From contig QYRS01000010.1 of NCBI GenBank assembly GCA_006503535.1, positions 2,666,001 to 2,730,000 of the forward strand: 64,000 nucleotides of DNA, read 5' to 3'. The position numbers and the translations under genes are program-made. Shown one piece after another: positions 42,825 through 52,706 of the stretch (position 1 is its first letter; every line of letters begins with the position of its first letter). This DNA comes from Arthrinium phaeospermum. Taxonomy: Eukaryota > Ascomycota > Sordariomycetes > Amphisphaeriales > Apiosporaceae. The notes under the pieces were generated by a model. It saw only the letters and a program-made list of their open reading frames with translations. It was not told the origin of the DNA and ran no database searches.

Positions 42825-45793
42825 TCACCCCCCGCTACCTAGCTGTCCCTCAAGGAAGACATCCACCTGGTCCCACTCATGAGCATCCTCGTGGGAAAAG
42901 TCGTCGTCCTCGCTGTCCAATATGTCCATGCATTCCCAACAGAGGCTATAAAACCCTGGGCAATCCTGACACACCCAACCGAGTTGGCTGATCAGCTCCC
43001 TGCATCGTGCACACCAGACCGGTAGTCTCTTCACCTCACGTTCCACTTTAAGAAGCTTGGTTCCTGGGTCGACCCTCAGCGTAATCGCGAACCGCTTGTC
43101 GGCCGCATCGCAGGTCAGCTCTCCCGCCTCGGTGACGCCGTGACAGGCAAACCCGAGAGTCAAAACATGCTGGTCGGCCATCGCCTCGATGTTGGCGTTC
43201 GTGGCCATCAGTCTGTCGACGTCTCTGCCCCAGACGTTGAACTGGACGAGGCCCATCGGGAGGTCAGAACTCTTGATAGCCCAGCCGAGATCGTATGTGC
43301 CTAGGGGCCCGTTCAGCACTTCCTGCGACGGGCCAATCTGAAATGGCGGCGGGACGTCGCCGTCTCCTGGACTGCTTTTGTCTTCATACGATGTGGGCTT
43401 TCTCCGGCGGTGGGTGCGTTTGCGCTTGCTCTTGTCCTGGCGCTTGCGCTTGTCTTTTTCCTTGCATCTGCCCTTGGCGCGATTTGCATTGGCCGCATGG
43501 TGTTTGGGAGCTGAAGGCACCCGTACGCGAGGCCGATTGGGCGAGTTCTTCTGGTAGTAATTGGGGTCGCATACAAGTGCAAACTCGTGGGGCCTTGGCT
43601 CGTTACACTCGGAAAACTCAAGCACCGATGTTGCGACGCAGCCCTGCATGTGGTTGGTTAGAAGACCGTAGCCCTTCGAATGAATGCGGTACGTCCACAC
43701 TTACTTTGCTGAATAGGTAGCCGGCTTCAGTGGCTCCCACCATCTCTCCGTCCTCCCCGAATATCATCTGCAACCCGAGAGCCGAGCCTTCGATGACCTC
43801 CAAGATTGTGGGTAGGCGCAATACGGACAATGCACCCCCTACCGACGGCGCCGAGGCCCTGAGCTGTTGTTAGTTCGTGCCGTCGCACGTGGGGGCGGGG
43901 CTTGGTTGTCGGACATACCAGAAGTAGGGGTCGAACTTGCTCAAGTACACATGCTCCATGCGTACGTTCTTACCCGCAGCCTCCTGCTCCAGCGCTGCCA
44001 TGTATACATCCATGCTGTGGCGGAAGCCAGGGTTGCAGGATCCGCCCCCGCTGAAGACGACAGCGAAGTTCTTGCCAAGCGCGATGATTTTGGGGAACAA
44101 TTCTTCGAGGAGTGCCGAAACAGGGTTGTAGGCCTTTTCGAATCCGTTTTTAATGGTGTCGGGGTATATGATCACATCGGGGCCAAGATCGCCGCCGTCA
44201 AGCAGCACTCCTCGTGTGCGCCACCGGATAGTTGGGCCCGTCTCCATGTAGTCGATGCCGTACTTCTTCTCTTCCCAGCGCTTCATGTAATGGCCGAACA
44301 AGCCTCCCGTGGGGTGTTCAGGGTTGTTTTGGGGATTTGCATACCCCTGGATGAACTTTCTGACCTCGTGGTTGACCATGCTGCTGCCGCCAAGGGCGCC
44401 TGCTTACAGGTCAGCCTCCCAGAGAACCCGTCGGTTGCCACGACATGTGTGTAACTCACCTCTCTTCCAATCAAAGGCGGTGCTCGACTGGCTGTTGACG
44501 ACCTCTCCGTGCTCGTCAAAATAGAGGTTTTGAGTATGTACGCCCTGCAACCTGTTCGTCAGCGGAGCCCCTGATGCAAAGCCTTGGAGATGGGCGTACC
44601 GCACTGCTGCCTCCCAAATCCACTACCACGAGATTGAGACTGTTCTCGACATGCAGGTGCTGGAACTGGCCCAGCATCCCGTCTCGGCGAAAGGTAGATT
44701 GGTAGTCTTTGTGCCGCTCGCTTAGGCGAAGGGTTGCCCCATTGACCTCGCTGACCTCGTCCCACTGGATATCCGCCTCGGTCCAAACCCGACCCATCAA
44801 TCGGCGATAGCAAGTCATGTAAGTATCGGTGTGCTCAACGTTCTCGTGATCGAACAAGTAGTCCGGGAACAGAAGAATGATCCACCGAACGGCGCCGTCG
44901 ATCTTCAAGTTGCTCCTGATCCACTCTGTTTTGATGAGCGTCATGCTGCGTAACAGCCCGAAGTGTTCAAGCAACGCGTCTTCTATCATCTCTTTAGTGA
45001 TCAGCTTCTCGCGGCAAAACGCCAGGAGCTGCTCCCCCGCGCTCAGTTGTTCGACGATGCTCGGCTCGTTCAATGCAAGGTACACGAGAAGCGTCTTCAG
45101 GGGGAAAATGGTATCCATGGACAAAGCTGGCCGCCCCGGCACCAGCTTGCGCGACCGGCGATCGTAGCCAGCATAGGCGACGAACACGTACATCGAGGCA
45201 CTCGCGTCCGGAGTCTTCGACATCTCTGGGTGATCATCACTGCCGTTGATTTCTACCCGGTATGCGACGGACTCCTGCGTTACAGGGTCAACATAGCCCG
45301 TGGTAATCCTCGAACCATCGGAGCCGAGATCTTGGCACACGGCCCTGCATGGTCTACATTAGCGATGCGCCAGGGGACGGGCGTACAGCCGGGTGAGACG
45401 TACAAAGGAACTGTCGCAGTATGCGAGGTTCTTGACATCATTCTGTCGAGGCGACCAGCAGTTAGGTATGGCAGGGAGCAAGCCTCAGTACGAGTCCGAA
45501 CAAACCGGAAAGGACAATTCCATTAGGTCCAGACTCGGGGCCAAATCCACAAGGTCCTGCGCCCACGGATACACTGCATGGGTCTGCCATGATGGTGGCG
45601 GGCGGCTGCATGGATAGCTCTGATATGGCCCCTCCAGCCAATCTGCCGTCATTTCCCCCAAGTGCATGTACCTGGTAAACAGTTTCCCCAGAGACTCGCC
45701 AAAAGATTCGACATTCTCTTCAACATACCCGCTTCCAATCCCGGCGGAGGGGACTCTACCGTCATTGATTCTCAACAGCCCATCATAGCACAT
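42825..45793 (-). CDS. HSP70/actin-fold-like ATPase fused to a ZZ-like zinc finger
   Basis: A seven-exon model on the minus strand holds one frame: 45793-45492, 45442-45404, 45344-44600, 44544-44460, 44399-43919, 43858-43705 and 43643-42825, about 874 residues. The 39-nt second exon may be skipped without loss of frame. HSP70-like signs: the second phosphate loop LVVVDLGGSS (about 352-361), then GALGGSSMVNHEVRKFI (391-407), and the adenosine-side motif NFAVVFSGGGSCNPGF. These match the pattern of the fungal HSP70-like family found near STAND/HET-type genes. The N-terminal DxGTT phosphate-1 motif is not seen, so the first exon may be wrong or the ATPase degenerate. A Lys/Arg block (about 640-665) precedes a C-terminal ZZ-like finger with Cys813, 816, 827, 830, 837 and 840. 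It starts only 115 bp from the divergent SAP-like gene. Confidence 0.65.
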
Positions 45794-45908
45794 TGCAGCG
45801 CGTCCGAATCACGCCAGCCGACACAAGAACACACATACCACTGGTATTCCTCTGCTCCACCAGTCGGAGCAACTGAAGGCATCGCCTCCCCCCCCCAGCA
45901 CGATCGCA
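45794..45908. promoter_or_regulatory. Short divergent promoter
   Basis: Only 115 bp separate the modelled start codons of the HSP70-like (-) and SAP-like (+) genes, so they probably share a promoter or one start is misplaced. A C8 run (CCCCCCCC) lies near 45890. Confidence 0.4.
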
Positions 45909-47002
45909 ATGCTTTCCAGAGTCAAGAAAACCCAAGTCTCGCTTCGAAAGTCTCGAGGCTCGCATCCAAAGCCGCCAGTGGCGCCCCCGCAAGACCACTC
46001 TGTGCCCAAGTTTGCCCCTAATGTTCCACTCTCTCATGGGCCAAACACAGGACCGCCTCAGTTGGTTGATGTGGCAAGTGTTGACCTGTTCGCCACCTCT
46101 CTTCTGAATGAGCTCGACGACATCAAGGTCGACCGCTACCAGTGGCTGCGGGGAATACGAGACAGTCACATCAGCAACATGATGCTTTCATGGGACAGGT
46201 ACAGGAATGTGCTTCGAAGACGCGATGCCGTCATCGCGCAATGGATCGCTGGCGGCAACGAAGAAGCAGCAAGATACCTGGCGGGCAAGGTCCTCGACCA
46301 CAGAGACGTCTACGACCCGGCCAATTTCAAACTTGTCATCCCGACGTTCGTCGGACATGAAGCCATCAGCATTGAAGCCTTCGCGCCTACGACATCTGCA
46401 GAGTGTCTAGGTTCTCGTCAGACTCCCAGCAATATGAACTCAGGCACCAACCACGACGTCAAGCCGGACATCAATCTTTCCGGGACCAAAACCGACCATA
46501 CTTCCAAGGTACGCGAACCACCCCACCATCTATCTCTCCCTCGTACTAACGAAGGACTGTGCAGAATACGGATGCCCAGCCTACTAATCAAGCTGCTAGT
46601 GGGGGCGCGAGCAGTGTCCATGATAAAGATGCATCCGTTCACGATGATGTAAGTTAAGCAAGTTCTCGCGACATCGCCAGCCACTAATGTGAGAAGGCCT
46701 TGCGCCCAGCCGGCAAGTCCAAGAAGCAATCGCCCTACCCGAATGATCGGCAGAAACTGATGCGCGAGTGCCGGCGCCGTAACTTACACGTCCATCGCAA
46801 CACCGTGACCGAACAGTTGCTCGCCAAGCTTCGCATGGACGACGAAGGTATCTCTACCAGGAAAGGCCTTGAGAAGACGGTCCAACACAAATTGCGAGAC
46901 AGATGTGCAGAATCGGGTATGGCGAACTGGAAGAAGGCTGGTAAGAAGGAGCTGGTTGACTTCCTGTTGACGCACAACAGAAAACTTGCGTCTCACGACT
47001 GA
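45909..47002 (+). CDS. SAP-like domain protein, orphan
   Basis: Three exons, 45909-46508, 46565-46648 and 46697-47002, total 329 residues. Introns are 56 and 48 nt with GTACGC/GTAAGT donors and CACTAAT at the second branch site. The N-terminal part is basic and Pro-rich (residues 1-45). Residues 50-145 are helical (LDDIKVDRYQWLRGIRDSH, MMLSWDRYRNVLRRRDAVIAQW), ending with IPTFVGHEAISIEAF. A disordered Asn/Asp/Ser linker follows. The C-terminal 100 residues contain two SAP-like helix-extended-helix units: LMRECRRRNLHVHR...TEQLLAKLRMDD and KLRDRCAESGM...KKELVDFLLTHN. SAP modules bind DNA or RNA in nuclear proteins. The assignment is by pattern only. Confidence 0.62.
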
Positions 47003-47926
47003 TGGACATCGAAGTGTATGAGCCCTTGGTGTAACGGGTCAATCGTTCATGGGATAGCGAGACGATGCCCAGGCACAATCTCAATTGAAGCAGCTATGCA
47101 TACCGTCGCCCAGTGCAGTGCAGTGCAGTGATGTGGCATGTCCCAAAGTCATCAAGTCGCAAGGCGCCATGCGTTTGAAAGGCTGTTTGCCGTGTAGTTG
47201 ATTGGCTAGGGGCATAGGGGTCAGCCAAGCCCTGCTGGCCGCTAGACGCTTGGCACGTCAGATCCAAGATTTCGCAACCCATCTTTCAGGGATCGCGCAT
47301 CTCGTGTGCAAACAACCATGCGCCAGAGCAGCAAGATCGGTTGCCCAACGGGCTGGTTGCCCGAGACATGGCTGCGAGCGGGACCCAATGGCGATGGCCA
47401 GCGCTCGACAAGTCGGCTTGTTTCACAGCCATGACATGATGGCAGTCGAGGCGGTCAATCAAGAAATTGTATGCCAGGCGCATCTTTGGGCAAGCAGAGC
47501 CGAGTTCATGGCAGCAAGTACTCCATACCTTACGGATAGTCGGACTTAGACACCTGCATCCATTGATGCGTGCCGTGGGGGAATGCAAACGGGCCGAGTG
47601 ATCACTGGAACTGCAGGCCGGTTGCCCTCTGTTGCAAGACTTCACTGCGGGATTGCGACCTACCAAATAATCCTGTCCGCGCCTAGCGCTGATATTTATG
47701 CCGGGCAGTAATTCAATTGCCGGTGGCACGTTTGGCCAAGCCACCAAACTTGAGTGCCAAGGAGTGGTGGTTTTCCCGGGAGGCGTACCAGCTGCGCCCA
47801 GCCGCTGCCATCTCTCGCAATATCCACGAAACGTTTGTGACTGTCGGTTTTCTAATGCCTTGGTCTTTTTGCTTTTGCTTCGGACGAGGCATCAATTGAA
47901 ATTGGGGTTTTGGATACTGGATCAGC
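47003..47926. other. Intergenic region upstream of the recombinase
   Basis: Contains a (GCAGT)4 tract at 47111-47130. No gene is recognised. If the recombinase were a Starship captain, the element's 5' end would be expected here; no direct repeat or terminal inverted repeat is convincing by eye. Confidence 0.4.
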
Positions 47927-50650
47927 ATGCCACCGGCTAATGGTCCCCAGAGCGACTCCGATTGGGACTCGGAGTCGGGCTCGTCGTCAAGCTCGTCCTC
48001 AGGCTCGTCGTCAGGCTCGGAACATCACTTGGAGTCGGAAGACGCATCGTCGTCATCCTCCAGTAGCGACGACGAGATTGACCTCGCTTGTATCAGAGGA
48101 TCCATTCCCTCGCGTGCTTCCCGTGGCACTTACCGTCCCGTTGCGCCCACTCCAAATGGTGCTGGGGCAGATGCAGCACCGCCAACCCAGGAAAGCAATC
48201 TCTTCGACTCCGACCGTGAGATCGAAGACTTTGACAGGACGTTATTCCGAGGCAACCGCCACCCACCGGCCTACTGGAAAACCCGCCGAGAGCAGACTGA
48301 CGAGGAGGCATTTTCGCGCAAGTCTTATTCGGAGAACGTGATAGTAGCGATCCAGTCTAAGGAGCGACAATGGAGAAAGTATGCGACTGTCCCGGCTGAC
48401 CAATCTTCGTGACTGACGTATACAGGTTCTGCGAGACTATCGACGAGGACTGGGAGGAAGCTCTCCGTAGAATCAATGTCCCGACGGTAGTCAACTTCCA
48501 CGAGTGGTATTTGAACCAGAGGACAGGCAAGAACGACAGGCCTACCCGTGGTATCAAGAAGCGGACTTCCCTCAGGACCTTCTGGGACCTCTTCCGTCTT
48601 TTCTTCCACCATCACCAAGGGAAGAAGCTCGATCAGTACATCGACTGTTCCAAGGTACAGAATGTAAGTGGTCGAGGAACCACCTGATGCCTAGCCTCTT
48701 CTTTGGGGGACTAACAGCCCAGGCCATTCACCAGATGGGCGACGAGTACAAACTAAGCCAAGAGAAACGAATGAATCGGGCCATGGTAAGGAGTCCCGTT
48801 TCGTCTGTTTTGGATAGACCTTTCTCGTGAACTGCCCCTAACGACGTCGCAGTCACTCAATGATCTGAAAGTAATCCTGGACACGGTACTGCGCACCACG
48901 GAGATGTCGTTCAGCGTCGGGGAATTCCGCATTTTGAACATCCTGTTCCCACTTCTGATGGCGCCGGCTGGTTCGCGCCCGAATTCCATCTGCCAGCTTA
49001 GATTTGGCGACATCCAAGTGCTTCTGGCACGGGATCCAAATGACGGACCGCACCGGCTACTGATTCGGTTCACGCTCAAGTACACCAAGACATATCTTGG
49101 TAACAAAGATGTGTGAGTTATCCTCATATGGTGGCACTTCTGGGTTGCGCCTCAGATGCGGTCTACCATAATGTCTCCTTCTGCGGAAGTCGTCCGGTGG
49201 CTGAACCGAGTAGGAAAACGTTTTTCGTCCCAGAGATCATCTATGATCCCAGCTTGCTTCTTTGCCCTCACGTCATCTTGCTCGGACTCCTTTGTCACCG
49301 TCGCGCATTCGAGAACGAAGGCCTGAATGACGACCCACACTCTTTCGCAGGGCTGGACATATACGACGGAGAATACGAGCTTCTGCTTCCTCTCAAAGCG
49401 CAGCTCGATAACATGCACGTGTTCCGTCAACCTGCGCGGGCCTCGGCGGGGGGCGATTACACGATGACGGATCGACCCGTCCGACCGGCAACGATGACCT
49501 CGAGGTTCACTGCCATCGGCGGGCTTGCTGGCTATGAACACAGCACCATATCGTATGGTATCAGATACGGGGCCGGAAATACCTTGGACCAAAACAGTAG
49601 GTATTCTTCTTGTGTCGTTCCTCGGCCTGCTAGCTGACACCATCAGCCAATGTCAGCGACTCTTTACGCAACTTGGTTTTGGACCACAAGGACTCAGCGA
49701 CCTTTCGTCAACACTATCTGAGTCGTTGGGTATGCATGGATGCCTGGGCAGTGTACGCAGGGGCAAAGCCTCAACAAGAGCTCATCAAGCAAGTTACCGG
49801 TCATGGACACTCTAGAAGTGACCGGCGAGACACCAAACCCTCTGCCGACCAGGTCGCTGCTATCCACAAACACCCGAAGGTCCTCCGTCTGCAAAAGGAC
49901 ATAGCAGGCACCAAGAAAGGCTCCAAAGCTCGTGGGCTTTTGAGCAAGGAACTTCACCGCGTTCGAGCCCAGCTACGACGGTCTGCTGAGGCGAAGAACA
50001 AGAAGGTTTGGACCAAACAGCAGGCTATCCACGACATCGCCTTGCAATTGAAAGGGCAGGCTCTGCCTCCGTTGCCGGATCGACCAGTCCAGTCCATCAG
50101 TGCAGCGCACCAGAGGCTGATCGAAGCCCTCGAGGCCCCGCTCATCATTGACCTGGCAGCTCAGCAGCAACGGAGAGCGGCGGCGATCCAGGCAGTGAAG
50201 GCGTACTGCGATATCAATGAGCCTCGTGTGTCAAAGCTTGCTTCGGCGAAAGCACCGCCCCCGCCACCCGAGCTGCTTCAGCCGACTGTCTCACGAGAGC
50301 AACAACTCCGTGAACTGAGAAACTCGGTCATTGTTAGCGAGATCGGCCAGAAGCTGAAGCGATGCTTCCTCTGTGTCAACAAGGCACTCGAGCTAGACCC
50401 TGATGATTCAAACGTCAGCCGGTACTGTCGAGAGTTCTACAGCTCACGCGATGCGGCTAAGCACTTCAGAAAGGTGCACCTGGCAAACATGGAAGACAAT
50501 GTCAGATTCCACTGTGGAATCTGCGGCGTGTGGTTGAAGGATAAAGAGCATGTCCAAAACCATGCCGAGGTATACCATGGCATATACATGGAGTACATGG
50601 TGATGATGCAACGCCGAAAGGAGGCGGCAGAGAATGGATTTCAGGCGTAG
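47927..50650 (+). CDS. DUF3435 tyrosine recombinase (Starship-captain superfamily, FluG-like) with C2H2 fingers
   Basis: Six exons restore one frame: 47927-48378, 48426-48663, 48723-48785, 48853-49112, 49214-49596 and 49647-50650, 799 residues. The first 60 residues are Ser/Asp/Glu-rich, then helices typical of the core-binding region (WYLNQRTGKN, RTFWDLFRLFFHHHQGK). The catalytic domain shows Arg293 (PAGSRPNSICQLRFGDI), the YxxR box Tyr452-Arg455 (ISYGIRYGAGNTLD), a DHKDS box (His479) and the nucleophile candidate Tyr489 (FRQHYLSRW), the order R...YxxR...Y expected for this family. The C-terminal 330 residues carry helices and two zinc-finger-like units: CFLC...HFRKVH and FHCGICGVWLKDKEHVQNHAEVYH. 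Captains excise and insert giant fungal elements, but many DUF3435 genes are not captains. All splice sites are GT-AG with good branch sites and there are no internal stops. Confidence 0.85.
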
Positions 50651-51087
50651 GAGCCGGTAGACAGTAGAAATAGCCGATGATAATGACAATCATGATGAAT
50701 GACCACCAATGCTGACCCTGCCTCCTTGAATGTTATTAAGTACATCTAGGGCGTATACTGTTGCAGCGATTTAGCACAGAGTGCTACCGTGGTTCAAACC
50801 TCAGCTCCTACAGCCTTGTCTTGCGTAATGCTTCTTCAGGGCAATTGAAGAGAGCTGGCTACTAAATCGCACTTCGATGCGTGGCATGGACGGATTGACA
50901 GGCATTAAAGCTGTACGCGAGGTCCCGTCATGTACTTGGCCTGTGCCTAGTTGAAGTCACTCGGGACAAGGGGTACTTTGGAAGGTACTTAGGGAGGTTG
51001 GCCAGAAATGCTACCTGATTGGCTTGGAAGGTAAAAGCTGGAAGCTTGGCAAGTTGCCGTATACGGGCAAGCCGGTACGAAAAATAT
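50651..51087. other. Intergenic region, no gene seen
   Basis: About 440 bp with GGAAGGTA-type short repeats near 50980-51050. No other feature is evident. Confidence 0.4.
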
Positions 51088-51426
51088 ATGGCCACGCAGG
51101 AGGTGAGCGACGTCATTTCGGAAAAGCGATTAAATCTTCTCCGAGCCACATTGTTCATTGCCGGCCTAGCCAGAGACCGGGATCTCGCCAACATGTATGA
51201 TATTTTTCAGGAATTCGACCTCGACTACTGGCAGTATGCGGCAACCAAATGCAAGTCGATCTTAACGCAATACATCCAAGACGCCCGTAACAACTACACG
51301 GATTACATGCACACTCACCCCAACACCGTCCCTGCTAACTGGTTTAAAGTGAAAGATGCTTTAGACAAGTATGAGGCTGCCCTCGATGTCATCAAGCCAC
51401 CACAAGCACCATGGGACCACTTCTAG
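51088..51426 (+). CDS. Small orphan helical protein
   Basis: 112 residues from the Met at 51088 (MATQEVSDVISEKRLN). An upstream in-frame Met at 51019 exists, but the residues between read like non-coding DNA. The chain is predicted helical by eye (LLRATLFIAGLARDRDLANMY, FDLDYWQYAATKCKSILTQYIQDARNNY, VKDALDKYEAALDVI), with a Trp/Phe-ending tail (PPQAPWDHF). No signal peptide, membrane segment or known domain. It lies 437 bp after the recombinase on the same strand. Balanced composition and absence of low complexity favour a real gene. Confidence 0.5.
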   Translation: MATQEVSDVISEKRLNLLRATLFIAGLARDRDLANMYDIFQEFDLDYWQYAATKCKSILTQYIQDARNNYTDYMHTHPNTVPANWFKVKDALDKYEAALDVIKPPQAPWDHF

Positions 51427-51636
51427 CGTATCTACCGGGATGACTGGAATTTGTTCATGTCCAAGAGTAACGCTCGGCATCAAGCCCGCATTTAGTGGAA
51501 CGTTCATTGTTGGAAAGTCGTATGCGAGTTTCATGCTGGTTTTTCCATTTTGAGTTTAGGATCTATGAGGGTAACCCGCTATTTTTGAGTCTTTCGCTTC
51601 TGGTAGGGAGGCTTGGTATGGGGAAAGGAATGAAGA

Positions 51637-51665
51637 AAGAAAAAAAAAAAAAAAAAAAAAAAAAA
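51637..51665. repeat. Poly(A) tract
   Basis: An uninterrupted A run of about 25-28 nt, preceded by GAAAGAAAG. It could be the tail of an old retrocopy or a simple homopolymer; no retroelement frame is seen next to it. Confidence 0.7.
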
Positions 51666-51806
51666 GGCTGGGTTTTCTTCCTGTGGGGGTTTCTAACTAC
51701 CGTCACCTTTGCGAGTTCTCTTCTTTTCGAGCACGGCCCTTGAGGCATTTTGAAAGTCAAGTACTCTGCCTCACCGGGCATTAATAGGTACTAATATGAC
51801 TCTGAT

Positions 51807-52706
51807 TTATACACGTAACAAGTTGATGTATTCTTCCGCTCTGCATTCTACCGTTACGGACCTTGCTGAATAGGAAGAACGTACCGACGATGAATACGAG
51901 GAGGGAGTGTCGGGTCTTTCGGGGGACGGATCCCGTGAGCTTGTATACTCTGGCACAATTTCCGGACTGCCTAACAGCGTGGTTGAACTACTAGCTAGTA
52001 CGGAAGAAGATCGAATTTCGCTTGGGACGTCAGGACCGCGAATATCTGCAGACGACGAGAGCAGAGCCGTTGCCTCGTCCCGAAAAGGTTTCTTCCCCTG
52101 GACATGGCGCCGCGCAACATACTCGGCGGTTTGCTGGGCGGTGCCCAGCAGCGAATAAGACACGGCCATAGTCGAGGACTCGAAATCCAGAGTCGTCGTC
52201 GCTTCTAGTGCCGCCCGTGTAGTGGCCGCGACAGCCAAGGCGACGAAGCTCTTCGCCAAGCTCTGCCCCGGCCGCTGGGAATCCCGGTGGTGGGCGGCCA
52301 GGTTTTCAATGTGGATGAGCTGTTCGCAGAGACGGTGCCGCGCACGATCTACGTGCCAGTATTCTTCGGGACTGGTGGGCGATGATGGGAAGGGTTGCCT
52401 CCTAACGAGCCATTCCTCTAGCAGGCAGAAGCTGACAGTGGTGCAGCATTCGCGGATGGCCTCTTCGTACCACAGGATAAGCTTATGGTTGTTACGATGG
52501 CCCGAGGTATTCAGGCGGTCCTTGAAGTCTCGCAGTACCTGGTGAGATTGATTTTCAAACGTTTGCCTGTAGTGTGAACGTAATGCCTGGGTTTCAGGAT
52601 CGGCCTCTCGGGTGGCTGCCGGGGCTGTGGGTTTGGGAGCAGGGTCCTTCGCACCACCACCGTCGGGTGTACGACTTCGAAGTTTTCGGATCCACTTGAA
52701 ATGCAT
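51807..52706 (-). CDS. Orphan protein with Ser-rich C-terminus
   Basis: Intronless, 299 residues, not recognised. The start MHFKWIRKLRSRTPDGG is basic, followed by Pro/Ala linkers. Residues 40-195 look like a helical globular domain (ALRSHYRQTFENQSHQVLRD, HKLILWYEEAIRECCTTVSF, VDRARHRLCEQLIHIENLAAH, LAKSFVALAVAATTRAAL). The last 100 residues are Ser-rich and disordered (SSSVLASSSTTLLG, SSYSSSVRSSYSARS). No membrane segment or signal peptide. The frame is stop-free with normal amino-acid balance in the core, which supports coding. Function is unknown. Confidence 0.55.
   Translation of the reverse strand: MHFKWIRKLRSRTPDGGGAKDPAPKPTAPAATREADPETQALRSHYRQTFENQSHQVLRDFKDRLNTSGHRNNHKLILWYEEAIRECCTTVSFCLLEEWLVRRQPFPSSPTSPEEYWHVDRARHRLCEQLIHIENLAAHHRDSQRPGQSLAKSFVALAVAATTRAALEATTTLDFESSTMAVSYSLLGTAQQTAEYVARRHVQGKKPFRDEATALLSSSADIRGPDVPSEIRSSSVLASSSTTLLGSPEIVPEYTSSRDPSPERPDTPSSYSSSVRSSYSARSVTVECRAEEYINLLRV

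Noticed and set aside
47003..47926. Starship 5' terminal repeat
   Set aside because: Searched by eye for direct repeats and inverted ends near the recombinase; nothing more than chance matches.
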